A stretch of DNA of 34,754 nt from Spirochaetaceae bacterium (GTDB lineage Bacteria; Spirochaetota; Spirochaetia; DSM-27196; SLAA01): contig PUPD01000281.1 in NCBI GenBank assembly GCA_003552985.1, positions 1 through 34,754 of the forward strand. The letters are read 5' to 3'. The notes beneath the pieces are model-generated. The model saw only the letters and a program-made list of their open reading frames with translations, was not told where the DNA came from and ran no database searches. How positions within the stretch are numbered: position 1 is the first letter of the stretch; every line of letters begins with the position of its first letter. A program made the translations under genes and the position numbers. This document shows positions 7,730 through 15,463 of the stretch, in pieces.

Positions 7730-8081
7730 TGGAGGTGGCGGGAATCGAACCCGCGTCCTAGAGTCCAAGCGGCACGTCTCTACAGGTTTAGTCGCCTGAT
7801 TATTGTTTCGGATGAGGCGGTTCAGGCGACCGACCGATCCCCTTCCTGAGCCCGCTTAGTTGTCCCTCACGCTACGCGGGCAGAACGCGAGGTAAGCCCT
7901 GGTGTCTTCCAGGCGACCACGGCATTCAGAGCTGCACGCCGTGGGCCCGTGGCCGCATTAATTATGCAGCCAGTGCGAAATCTGCTTCGTTGGCAGGTAA
8001 ATCGGTTGTCGGTTTGGGAGACGACGCTCCACCTGCAACGTACTCGCTTGCGCGAACTCCAGTCGAAGCCTTGACACCCCC
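7730..8081 (-). ncRNA. ssrA: tmRNA (ssrA), tag ANEADFALAA
   Basis: A 352-nt RNA that rescues stalled ribosomes together with SmpB. Its 5' end GGGGGUG pairs with CACCUCC at the 3' end as a 7-bp acceptor stem. The third pair is G.U, the identity element recognised by alanyl-tRNA synthetase. The T-arm reads GCGGGTTCGATTCCCGC and the discriminator base is A. The tag reading frame, read on minus from 7994 to 7962, is GCC AAC GAA GCA GAT TTC GCA CTG GCT GCA TAA, giving ANEADFALAA, a typical tag ending. The 3' CCA is not encoded (A then ACC follows), so it must be added by a nucleotidyltransferase. smpB lies 2.2 kb away on the same strand. The 87-aa ORF in the track here is an artefact. Confidence 0.95.
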
Positions 8082-8111
8082 GTTTGATTGTGTCGTTCCA
8101 GCCGTGGGCTA

Positions 8112-8140
8112 AAGGTACTCGTGTAACCGTACGTTGTCAA
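8112..8140 (-). promoter_or_regulatory. Promoter of ssrA
   Basis: On the minus strand, TTGACA (8140-8135) and TACCTT (8117-8112) are separated by 17 nt. Transcription would begin about 25 nt before the mature tmRNA 5' end, leaving a short leader for RNase P to remove. Its -35 overlaps that of the divergent M23 gene. Confidence 0.7.
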
Positions 8141-8163
8141 GCCTGACGTACATCTGGTAAGCT
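8134..8163 (+). promoter_or_regulatory. Promoter of the M23 peptidase gene, divergent from ssrA
   Basis: TTGTCA (8134-8139), an 18-nt spacer and TAAGCT (8158-8163). The -10 ends 8 nt before the ATG, so the start site would fall almost at the start codon (leaderless). The -35 shares the heptamer TTGTCAA with the ssrA -35 on the other strand. Confidence 0.5.
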
Positions 8164-8171
8164 GACGCGCT

Positions 8172-9461
8172 ATGCATGTGAGAATCGCAGTTATCGCGGC
8201 GCTTGCGGCCGTTGTAGTCATAGGGTGTGCCCAGGAGGTGGTTGAAGAAGAGTTCGAGCCCTCAGAATCGCACCAACGATATCGAGAGAGCCTTGAACAG
8301 TTCGGCCTGTCGGGTACGGCACTAGCACGCGACTGGGTGGCTGCCGCAGAGCGCGCGCTCAGCGAACCGGTGGAACTGGAGATTCCTTTCCAGGAGCGGG
8401 CTGCTTTCGACCCCGCGCGGGCCGAAGCGGCTGGTTATCGCTTCGAGGCGACTCAGGGACAGCGCATCACTATCACCATCGAGATCGAGGCAGAAGCGAA
8501 CCTCGAGGGCGCTGTTGCGCGCGGCATCGGCGAGAATGCCGAAACGAACTCGGACGAGGTGTTGGATAAAGCTCCGGACGGACCCGAGACAGAAGCCGAC
8601 TTCGAAGAACTTGATGACAATTCCGGGCTTAGGCTCTTCGCGGATGTGTTTCGTGCGGACGACGATGACCTGGAAGCGCTCGAGCAGGTTGCCAGCTACT
8701 CCGAGGCTCGAAATCGGCTTGAGTTTGAGCCCCGGCGCGACAATAGCTACATTCTGCGCCTGCAGCCCGAGCTCCTGCGCGGCGGACGTTACACCGTGAC
8801 GATTGAAACCGAACCGTCACTGAGCTTTCCGGTGGAAGGCCATGATACCGAAGACATCCGAAGTTTTTTCGGCGCGCCGCGCGACGGTGGTGCGCGCGTT
8901 CACGAGGGAGTGGATGTCTTCGCACCGCGCGGCACTCCGGTGCTCGCTTCAAGCCCGGCACTGGTGCGGCGGGTCGGTACTCGGGAACGCGGGGGAAAGG
9001 TCGTCAGTCTTTACGACGAAGAGCGTGATCTTATTTACTACTACGCGCATCTCGATGAACAGCTTGCCGAACAGGGCGCCCGGGTAGAGCCCGGCGACGT
9101 GATTGGGACTGTTGGTAACACCGGCAACGCAAGAACGACGCCTCCGCACCTGCACTTCGGGATTTACGAAGCGCACTGGAATGCGGTCGATCCCTTCTAT
9201 TACCTGCACGACAAGGGCGGAGAGCCCACGGAGCCAAGTCTGGATCCGGAATTGATCGGAGCCGCCGTGGCGCATTTAGGCCCGGAGCGGCCGGTGTATA
9301 ACGGTCTTACCGCCGAAAGAACTGTAACCGCTCATCTTGGTGAAGGAACCGTGTTTCGGCCGGTGGGCGTCAGCGGTGAGTACCTGCGGGTGCGCTTCGC
9401 CGACGGGGGTCACGGGTATGTCCGCGGTAGCGAGGTGAGCCGCGTTCCGGACGCGGACTAG
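8172..9461 (+). CDS. M23 (LytM-type) peptidase lipoprotein with SH3-like tail
   Basis: A 429-residue predicted lipoprotein. The N-terminus MHVRIAVIAALAAVVVIGC is a short signal peptide ending in a lipobox-like VIGC, so Cys19 would be lipid-modified. Residues about 20-220 form an acidic region without a family I recognise. The M23 domain follows: HEGVDVFAPRGTPV (about residue 244), YYYAHLDE and PPHLHFGIY (about 326-334). These supply the zinc ligands (HxxxD, HxH) and catalytic His, so it should be an active cell-wall endopeptidase rather than a degenerate activator. The last 60 residues, HLGEGTVFRPVGVSGEYLRVRF, resemble a bacterial SH3 domain. No Shine-Dalgarno precedes the ATG; a promoter just upstream suggests a leaderless mRNA. 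Confidence 0.9.
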   Translation: MHVRIAVIAALAAVVVIGCAQEVVEEEFEPSESHQRYRESLEQFGLSGTALARDWVAAAERALSEPVELEIPFQERAAFDPARAEAAGYRFEATQGQRITITIEIEAEANLEGAVARGIGENAETNSDEVLDKAPDGPETEADFEELDDNSGLRLFADVFRADDDDLEALEQVASYSEARNRLEFEPRRDNSYILRLQPELLRGGRYTVTIETEPSLSFPVEGHDTEDIRSFFGAPRDGGARVHEGVDVFAPRGTPVLASSPALVRRVGTRERGGKVVSLYDEERDLIYYYAHLDEQLAEQGARVEPGDVIGTVGNTGNARTTPPHLHFGIYEAHWNAVDPFYYLHDKGGEPTEPSLDPELIGAAVAHLGPERPVYNGLTAERTVTAHLGEGTVFRPVGVSGEYLRVRFADGGHGYVRGSEVSRVPDAD

Positions 9462-9498
9462 TGCGCCGGACGAGGATTAGTGCGCGGTGCGCCGGCTA

Positions 9499-10284
9499 CT
9501 ACGTTGGGTAGAGGCCCAGGACGGCTTCGTGAAGCAGCCCGTTGGTTGCGAGCGCGCTGCTGCCGGTCGCGTCATCATTGCCGTCGATGTCGGTGAATCG
9601 TCCTCCGGACTCCTCAATGATCGGCTTCAATGCCGCGACGTCCCAGAGGTTCATGATGGGATCAAGCATGATCTCCGCACGCCCGGTGGCAACCATCAGG
9701 TACCCGTACGCATCGGCCCAGGTACGAACGTTGCCCACCGCTCCGTAGAGGCTTGGCCCCAACTCCGGACGGTATCGCGCCATATCGGCAGGATCGGTCA
9801 ACAGTAACCAGGCGTCATCGAGCGTGGATACGGTGCTGACCTGTGCCGGTTTGTCCTGATAGGTGCACCCCATGCCGACCGCCGCCGACACGGTTTCATC
9901 CAATGCCGGATTATGAATGACTCCGACAATCGGTCGTTGCTCGTGCAGCAGGGCGACCAGGACGCAGTACAGCGGAACCCCTTTGACGAAAGATTTGGTG
10001 CCGTCGATGGGGTCCAGTACCCAGGTGAATGCGCTGCCCTGCGTACCGGCTTCCCCGAACTCCTCGCCGATCACCGCGTGCTCGGGATAACGGCTCAATA
10101 TGCGATCCCGGAGCACAGTTTCAGCCTCGCGGTCAGCCGCCGTAACCGGTGACTTATCGGACTTGTGCTCCACCTCGAACGCCTTTCTGAAGTAGCGTAG
10201 CGTAACCTGTCCGGCCTCATGAGCGATCTCCTCGGCGAACGCGCGGACTTCCTGCAGTATCTGTGGACTCGGTGTTTGCATCAT
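9499..10284 (-). CDS. hisN: Inositol monophosphatase family protein, HisN-like histidinol phosphatase
   Basis: A 261-residue Mg-dependent phosphatase of the IMPase superfamily. Metal-site motifs are all present: VTAADREAE (residues 47-55), GEEFGE (73-78), WVLDPIDGTKSFVKG (88-102) and LWDVAALKP (213-221). The K-S-F after IDGT is more typical of HisN-type histidinol-phosphate phosphatases than of IMPases, which read IDGTTNF. That would make the enzyme the penultimate step of histidine synthesis, but no other his gene is in the window, so another sugar or inositol phosphate remains possible. The start overlaps the smpB stop in ATGATG, and GGGGGG just upstream serves as Shine-Dalgarno, pointing to translational coupling with smpB. 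Confidence 0.75.
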   Translation of the reverse strand: MMQTPSPQILQEVRAFAEEIAHEAGQVTLRYFRKAFEVEHKSDKSPVTAADREAETVLRDRILSRYPEHAVIGEEFGEAGTQGSAFTWVLDPIDGTKSFVKGVPLYCVLVALLHEQRPIVGVIHNPALDETVSAAVGMGCTYQDKPAQVSTVSTLDDAWLLLTDPADMARYRPELGPSLYGAVGNVRTWADAYGYLMVATGRAEIMLDPIMNLWDVAALKPIIEESGGRFTDIDGNDDATGSSALATNGLLHEAVLGLYPT

Positions 10285-10730
10285 AGCCCCCCTTTGATTT
10301 CACGTGCTGCTTCACGCTTCAAATCGCGTGCCTTTATCGCTTCGCGCTTATCGTGCTGCTTTCGGCCTTTACAGAGGCCGAGCTCCAGTTTTACAAGCCC
10401 GTTCTTGAGATAGATATTGAGCGGGACCAGGGTATAGCCTTTTTCGGTTACGCGCCGGCGCAGGCGTTTGATTTCCTGTTTGTGCGCGAGCAACCGTCGG
10501 TCACGGGTGGGCCGGTGGTTATGGATGTTGCCTTGTTCGTACTCGCTGACATGCAGCCCGACAAGGTACAGCTCGTCATCACGGATACGAGCGTGTGAGT
10601 CGGCAAAGGAGAAGCGGCCCGCCTTGATGGATTTCACCTCGGTTCCCTGCAGCTCGATACCGCACTCGAGGGTTTCTTCCACTGCGAAATCGTGAAACGC
10701 TTTCTTGTTGCGTGCAAGCTTTCGCACCAT
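10281..10730 (-). CDS. smpB: SmpB, tmRNA-binding protein
   Basis: A 149-residue protein of normal SmpB length (about 150-160). It binds the tRNA-like part of tmRNA and brings it to stalled ribosomes. Family motifs include RNKKAFHDFAVEETLECGI at the N-terminus, LQGTEVKSIKAGR, LVGLHVSEYEQGNIHNH, TRDRRLLAHKQEI and the C-terminal GRKQHDKREAIKARD, the basic tail that enters the mRNA channel. The ATG is preceded by AAGGAGAAGG. It lies in an apparent operon PEGA-FGE protein, smpB, hisN, and its RNA partner ssrA is nearby on the same strand. Confidence 0.97.
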   Translation of the reverse strand: MVRKLARNKKAFHDFAVEETLECGIELQGTEVKSIKAGRFSFADSHARIRDDELYLVGLHVSEYEQGNIHNHRPTRDRRLLAHKQEIKRLRRRVTEKGYTLVPLNIYLKNGLVKLELGLCKGRKQHDKREAIKARDLKREAAREIKGGL

Positions 10731-10778
10731 ATCGAACCTTCTCCTTACCTCATGCGGATCAACGTGCGGTTCTCATGA

Positions 10779-12581
10779 TCACTGTGCGGCTTGATCAGTA
10801 CGGTCGCGGGGGACCACAGCGAGTCGGAACCCAAGAAACGGGCTGCTGAAATGCCGGGGCTGCACCCCGACGGCCGCCAGGGCTACTTCGTCGGGTTGAT
10901 TCGCCCAGGATCCGCCCCGGACAGCTCGGAACGGAACGGCGCCGGCGAGCTCGCTGCTGAGCTCAGGAAGGTCTCCGAGTGAGACCTGAAACGGGCGTAA
11001 AGCGTACGTGGACGGGAGGTATGGGGACGCCGTCCATTCCCAGGTGTTGCCCATGAGATGCCGAAAACCAAGATTGCCTTCCGCGCCTTCCTCGACCGAA
11101 ACCGGGCCGCTTACAAAACCGTCGCGGAACACCGGCTCGTACAGATCGGCGCCGTCGAGCAGCGCGGCAAACTCCCATTCCTCCGAATACGGCAGCCGGG
11201 AGGCAAGCTCTTCCCCGGTCTCCGCGAGGCGTTCGGAAAACCAGGAAGCGAACTCCTCGGCCACCGGGTGGGAAACATAGCGCACCGGCAGTTGAAGCCA
11301 TTCTTCGTAGTCAAGGTCGAGCTCGTCGTTCCCTGCGTTGTCGGGCCTATACTGCCCCGCCTCAAACTCAAAACCGCCGTCCGCATTCGGGCGTTCATCA
11401 GCATCCCAGTCGGCAAGGTGATCCGGAGTCACCAGCCCTTGCTCGCGGAGCTCCTCCAGATGCTCACGTCCCCAACCGGGGTTGTCCTCAAGAAACTCGG
11501 CGAACTGGGCGTTGCTGACCGGAGTTCGCATCAGCCAGAACTCGTCCAGTTGGAGCAGGTGAGGAATCCGAAGGGAGTCATCAATCGGTTCCTCGTCACG
11601 CTGCATCCCAACGAGGGCCTCGATCGGCGGAATGCGGACAAACTCAACTCCGGCGAACACCGCGGTCTGCGGTGCATCGAGCTCGAGCGGCGTTTCCTCA
11701 AGGCTGTGAGCCGCTGCAGCGGTATTCACACGATCGCGCGCCCGCCCATACCACTCGCTCTCCAGGAAGCGCTCCGCGGTTTTCTCCGGGAGCACAGCCT
11801 CCAGTACCGCGAACGCAGCATGAGTATCATTCTGAAGGTGTATAAAAGTTTGTACAATTTCAAGGGCGCCCGGGGCGGACAGGACGCCGCCGGCGCCGCG
11901 GTCCAGAGAGAGTGCACGCAGATAGTCGCGCCCTGAGCCGCTGTGCTCAAGCAGAGCGGGCGCAAGGGCTAAGAGCACGTCGAGCTGTGATGCGTTCCCG
12001 GTTTCAGCGTCGGAGCCTCCTGAGATCGAGGTCGGCACACGTGCAGGATCGGCGTACCAGGCGAGCACTGCCTCGGAAAGCACATCAGGACCGCGGTGCC
12101 GGTAGGCCGGTTGCTCCGCCAGAGCCCAATGAGCGAACTCACGGACCGAATCGGTGATCAAGTCATCCGGTTCGTCAAGCTGGAGCCTGTAAAAGACATC
12201 CCGCGAACGGGAATGGAACGGAATCCGAAACAGTTGATTCCCAACGTCGGCGCTAACGGTCTTATCCTGGAACCATGGGTGCCGCAACACGATCTCACGC
12301 GTACCGCGCTCGAGAAAGAGCTCGGCCGGAGTTGCGTCGACGCGGCGCCCGTCCACGTAGACGGCACTGCCCGGAGGGCTGGAGTGCAGCTTGACCGGCT
12401 CTCCGGGCCTGCGCAGCGCGGGCAGAAAGAACACCAGAAACAAGATTACGAGCAGCACGAGCAGCATGAGCAGCGGGAGGTAGTGCTCGGGGGCGATTCC
12501 GAACAGAGGCCGCAGCTTCACCGGTGGGGGGAGAGTTCCCTCACTGTCACGTGAGGAGGTGTCGGCCCGGTCCTTTTTCAT
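10779..12581 (-). CDS. Membrane-anchored PEGA + formylglycine-enzyme-like (SUMF1) protein
   Basis: A 600-residue protein. After a short cytoplasmic N-terminus comes one membrane helix (LPLLMLLVLLVILFLVFF, about residues 35-57). A PEGA-like domain follows (VKLHSSPPGSAVYVDGRR and PAELFLERGTREIVLR, about 64-110). A long middle region is unassigned, and the C-terminal 300 residues match the FGE-sulfatase fold: MRTPVSNAQFAEFLE, LPYSEEWEFAALL, GNTWEWTASPY, RAVRGGSW and FLGFRLA. The protein has no cysteine at all, so it cannot use the catalytic cysteines of true formylglycine-generating enzymes; an extracytoplasmic binding or scaffold role is more likely. ATG 12581 (MKKDRAD) is chosen over 12593, because a near-consensus promoter's TATAAT overlaps the latter. 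No Shine-Dalgarno: probably leaderless. It is upstream of smpB by 48 nt. Confidence 0.82.
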   Translation of the reverse strand: MKKDRADTSSRDSEGTLPPPVKLRPLFGIAPEHYLPLLMLLVLLVILFLVFFLPALRRPGEPVKLHSSPPGSAVYVDGRRVDATPAELFLERGTREIVLRHPWFQDKTVSADVGNQLFRIPFHSRSRDVFYRLQLDEPDDLITDSVREFAHWALAEQPAYRHRGPDVLSEAVLAWYADPARVPTSISGGSDAETGNASQLDVLLALAPALLEHSGSGRDYLRALSLDRGAGGVLSAPGALEIVQTFIHLQNDTHAAFAVLEAVLPEKTAERFLESEWYGRARDRVNTAAAAHSLEETPLELDAPQTAVFAGVEFVRIPPIEALVGMQRDEEPIDDSLRIPHLLQLDEFWLMRTPVSNAQFAEFLEDNPGWGREHLEELREQGLVTPDHLADWDADERPNADGGFEFEAGQYRPDNAGNDELDLDYEEWLQLPVRYVSHPVAEEFASWFSERLAETGEELASRLPYSEEWEFAALLDGADLYEPVFRDGFVSGPVSVEEGAEGNLGFRHLMGNTWEWTASPYLPSTYALRPFQVSLGDLPELSSELAGAVPFRAVRGGSWANQPDEVALAAVGVQPRHFSSPFLGFRLAVVPRDRTDQAAQ

Positions 12582-12591
12582 AACTCGGCGC

Positions 12592-12621
12592 ATTATATTG
12601 ACAAGCAGTTGCGCTTGTCAA
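12592..12621 (-). promoter_or_regulatory. Near-consensus promoter of the PEGA-FGE gene
   Basis: Read on minus: TTGACA (12621-12616), 18-nt spacer, TATAAT (12597-12592). Both hexamers are perfect consensus. The -10 ends 10 nt before ATG 12581. It lies in the palindrome TTGACAAGC-agttgc-GCTTGTCAA (12598-12621). Confidence 0.75.
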
Positions 12622-12643
12622 TTCAGGCGCCTTGTGGTAGCTT
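12615..12643 (+). promoter_or_regulatory. Promoter of the first signal peptidase gene
   Basis: TTGTCA (12615-12620), 17-nt spacer, TAGCTT (12638-12643). The -10 ends 9 nt before ATG 12653, predicting a leaderless transcript. The -35 overlaps the divergent -35 within TTGTCAA. Confidence 0.5.
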
Positions 12644-12652
12644 CGACGGGCC

Positions 12653-13642
12653 ATGAAGCAGCGCTACCTTGCGTTCTCGCGCCGGCTTGTCAGGGGCACC
12701 GAGCGGTTCCTGACCTGGAGAAGGCTACGCAAACACCGGAGGCTCGAGAAACTAAAGAACAAGAACGTGATTCTCGACTGGGTGGAGGCGTTTCTCTGGG
12801 CGGCGCTGGTGGTGCTGCTCATCAATCAGTATGTTCTACAGGCGTATCAGATCCCAACCGGGTCGATGATAGATACCTTGCTGCAACAGGACCGGGTATT
12901 CGTCAATAAGTTGGTGTTCGGTCCTGAGCTCATCCCCGGTATGTGGAAGGTGCCCGGCTTCCGGGAGCCGGAGCGCAACGAGGTTGTGATCTTCGAGAAT
13001 CCGGCGTATGTGAGTCGCGGTCCTGCGTTCGAGGTGCTGCAGCGCGTCGTCTATATGCTTACGCTCTCGATGGTCGATATTGACCGCGATGAACGCGGCA
13101 TGCCGCGTGCGCAGTTTCTGATCAAACGAGCGGTTGGGGTAGATCACGACCGCTTCCGGGTGCGCAACGGTGAGATGCAGATCCGACCTCAGGGAGAGCG
13201 GGACTGGATGAGCGAAGCGCAGTTCCAGGAGCTCGCACAGATAGATTACCCGGTTAACCGCCTGGTCGAGCCGGAAGATTACCCCGTAATTCGTGGCGGA
13301 GGGGTTGCGTCCGGGTTTCGAGACCTCGGGGTCAGTGCGCCGCAGTTCGCCCGCGATGCGATGGGAGAGATGCGAGGCATTGGGTTCCCTGATGCCGTGT
13401 ATTTCGAGAAGTGGCGTGAACAGACGGTGTTTATGGCGCGCCCGCATAACCGGGACGCGCGCCGCCAAGCGCTGCAGTATGCCAACGGGTGGTATGTTCC
13501 CGAAAACGGGATGCTCATGCTCGGGGATAATCGCGATAACTCGCTCGACGGGCGGAACTTCGGCACGGTGAGCGCCGATCGGGTACTCGGCCTCGGCATG
13601 ATCAAGTATTGGCCGCCTGATCGTTTCGGCCCAATAGAGTAA
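12653..13642 (+). CDS. lepB: Signal peptidase I (first copy)
   Basis: A 329-residue type I signal peptidase, which cuts signal peptides from exported proteins on the outer face of the inner membrane. A basic cytoplasmic segment precedes one membrane helix (VEAFLWAALVVLLINQYVL, about 44-62). The catalytic Ser71 is in QIPTGSM and the general-base Lys158 in FLIKRAVGVD. The C-terminal GDNRDNSLDGRNFGTV box is also present. Between the Ser and Lys regions and before the last box are insertions (for example ERDWMSEAQFQELAQ) longer than in E. coli-like cores. No Shine-Dalgarno precedes ATG 12653; a promoter directly upstream suggests leaderless initiation. A second, different signal peptidase follows 38 nt downstream. 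Confidence 0.95.
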   Translation: MKQRYLAFSRRLVRGTERFLTWRRLRKHRRLEKLKNKNVILDWVEAFLWAALVVLLINQYVLQAYQIPTGSMIDTLLQQDRVFVNKLVFGPELIPGMWKVPGFREPERNEVVIFENPAYVSRGPAFEVLQRVVYMLTLSMVDIDRDERGMPRAQFLIKRAVGVDHDRFRVRNGEMQIRPQGERDWMSEAQFQELAQIDYPVNRLVEPEDYPVIRGGGVASGFRDLGVSAPQFARDAMGEMRGIGFPDAVYFEKWREQTVFMARPHNRDARRQALQYANGWYVPENGMLMLGDNRDNSLDGRNFGTVSADRVLGLGMIKYWPPDRFGPIE

Positions 13643-13680
13643 GACGTCGAGTAAACGGCTCCCGGCGACAAGGAAGAAGA

Positions 13681-14520
13681 ATGCGTTCAGGTTTCGCGCG
13701 TCCGCAGCGAACCCCGCGGAAGGGCCCGCTGGGCCGAGCAGCGAGGCGAGCGGACAAGAAGGAACGGTCACGCCGTCCTGATTTCAGTCTGTACCGCGGC
13801 CCGCAAACTCGGCGCCCGCTATGGCGGCGTATTCTGCGCGCGCTCGTGCTGCTGTTCGTCGTGTATCAGATAGTGCAGATGCTCGTGCTCCAGTCATACG
13901 TGGTGCAGTCCGGGTCGATGCAACCGACGCTCGAGGCCGGTGACCGCGTGCTTGCGCTCCCGGCGCTGTATGGCCCAGTGGTTCCGGCGATCCGGCGGCG
14001 CCTACCGGGGATCGCGGAACCGGAACGCGGCGACGTGGTACTGGTACAGCCGCCGTACTATGAGCATCCCGGCGTGATCCGGGCCGCCGCTGACCCAATC
14101 GTCCGGTTTATTACCGGTCAACGGGTTTCGCTGGTCGGTGGCAGTGAGGATGTCTGGAGATCAGCTCTGGTGGTCAAGCGGCTGATCGGACTGCCGGGGG
14201 ACGTAATCCGGTACGAGGAAGACCGGGTCTACCTCGTACCGGCGAGAACACAACCGCAGGGAGAACCGCGGTCGAAGTTCCAGCTCGCAGATCGGGAGTA
14301 TGAGATAAAGCTCGAAGAGCTTCCGGAGGCATTCGGCCCGCAGCTGCCGTTCGGCCGGACGATGGAGGCGCTCGTCCTCAACGATAACGAGTACTTCGTC
14401 GCGGGCGACAATCGTACGCGCTCTCTGGACTCCCGCCATTGGGGCGTCGTCACTTCGCAGGCGCTGCGAACACGAGTGGTGCTGCGCTATTTCCCGGTCG
14501 GCCGCTGGGGTTTTCTTTGA
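13681..14520 (+). CDS. lepB: Signal peptidase I (second, divergent copy)
   Basis: A 279-residue type I signal peptidase that differs clearly from the copy before it. A very basic, about 50-residue N-terminus precedes a single membrane helix (ILRALVLLFVVYQIVQMLVL). Ser79 in VVQSGSM and Lys166 in VVKRLIGLPGD form the expected Ser-Lys dyad. The last conserved box reads VAGDNRTRSLDSRHWGVV instead of GDNRDNSxDSR, so it retains the core. The start ATG has AAGGAAG upstream. Together with the preceding gene it probably forms an operon; the two may divide substrates, but the sequence does not show how. Confidence 0.93.
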   Translation: MRSGFARPQRTPRKGPLGRAARRADKKERSRRPDFSLYRGPQTRRPLWRRILRALVLLFVVYQIVQMLVLQSYVVQSGSMQPTLEAGDRVLALPALYGPVVPAIRRRLPGIAEPERGDVVLVQPPYYEHPGVIRAAADPIVRFITGQRVSLVGGSEDVWRSALVVKRLIGLPGDVIRYEEDRVYLVPARTQPQGEPRSKFQLADREYEIKLEELPEAFGPQLPFGRTMEALVLNDNEYFVAGDNRTRSLDSRHWGVVTSQALRTRVVLRYFPVGRWGFL

Positions 14521-14623
14521 TTCACACCGATTGCGTACAGGGCATGGCGGCGCGGTTGCGGAGGGCGGCTCAGTCGGGTGAGCTCGCGACTGAAGGGGCG
14601 CCTGACAATGCTCCGCAGCTTTG

Positions 14624-14653
14624 TTGACAGCGTAACATCATACATGGTAGCGT
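14624..14653 (+). promoter_or_regulatory. Candidate promoter of the yebC-ruv-queA group
   Basis: TTGACA (14624-14629), 18-nt spacer, TAGCGT (14648-14653), giving a leader of about 60 nt before yebC. The -10 keeps only the TA...T positions. TGACA here and TGTCA at 14656-14660 form an inverted pair around the -10. Confidence 0.5.
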
Positions 14654-14719
14654 TTTGTCAGCTTCAAAATCCGCACCGGCTCTCAGTGGATATACATACG
14701 GGAGACAACAGGAGATAGC

Positions 14720-15463
14720 ATGTCTGGCCACAGTAAATGGGCAACCATTCGCCACAAAAAAGGCGCGATGGATGCAAAGCGGGGTAAGCTGTTTACCAAG
14801 CTGATCAAGGAGATCACGGTATCTGCACGGCTCGGCGGTGGCGATATCGAGGCAAATCCCCGCCTTCGCACTGCGGTTTCAAAGGCGCGCATCAACAACA
14901 TGCCGAAAGAGAATATCGACCGCGCCATCAAGAAGGGCACCGGGGAGCTCGAGGGCGTTGACTATATCGAGATACGCTACGAGGGGTATGGCCCGGGCGG
15001 CGTAGCCATCATGGTTGACGCGCTCACCGACAACCGCAACCGCACCGCGTCCGATGTTCGCAGCATCTTCTCCAAGGGCGGGGGAAACCTTGGAGAGAAC
15101 GGATGCGTCTCGTACCTGTTTCAACGCAAAGGCATCATCGCCTACGATGCCGAGCAGTATAGCGAAGACGATGTGCTCGAGAAGGCGCTGGACGCCGGCG
15201 CCGAGGACGTCGAAACCAGTGGTGGCAGCGTTGAGGTAAGCTGCGCGCCTGAACAGTTCAACCAGGTACTGGAGGTAATGCAGGCGGCCGGATTCGAACA
15301 TCGGTATGCCGAGATATCCAACATCCCCGACGCAACCGTGGAGCTCGACCACGAGAAGACCGCCAAGGCGCTCAAACTGGTCGAAACACTGGACGACCAT
15401 GATGATGTGCAGTCGGTCTCCAGCAACCTCGAGATCCCCGACGATTTTGAGCTTGAGAACTAA
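14720..15463 (+). CDS. yebC: YebC/PmpR family protein (TACO1-like)
   Basis: A 247-residue protein of the YebC/TACO1 family. It begins MSGHSKWATIRHKKGAMDAKR, the hallmark start of the family, and continues with KLIKEITVSARLGGGD, NMPKENIDRAIKKGTG and YEGYGPGGVAIMV. Members are described as transcriptional regulators and, more recently, as factors helping ribosomes through difficult peptide stretches. The length is normal. AGGAG lies 6-7 nt before the ATG. It is followed after 113 nt by ruvC, a frequent neighbour of yebC in bacteria. Confidence 0.97.
   Translation: MSGHSKWATIRHKKGAMDAKRGKLFTKLIKEITVSARLGGGDIEANPRLRTAVSKARINNMPKENIDRAIKKGTGELEGVDYIEIRYEGYGPGGVAIMVDALTDNRNRTASDVRSIFSKGGGNLGENGCVSYLFQRKGIIAYDAEQYSEDDVLEKALDAGAEDVETSGGSVEVSCAPEQFNQVLEVMQAAGFEHRYAEISNIPDATVELDHEKTAKALKLVETLDDHDDVQSVSSNLEIPDDFELEN

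Noticed and set aside
7958-8221. 87-aa minus ORF
   Set aside because: It lies within tmRNA and its promoter region; the real tag frame there is a different one.
11058-11936. 292-aa ORF antisense to the PEGA-FGE gene
   Set aside because: Long antisense frames are common in GC-rich genes; no domain or ribosome binding site was visible.
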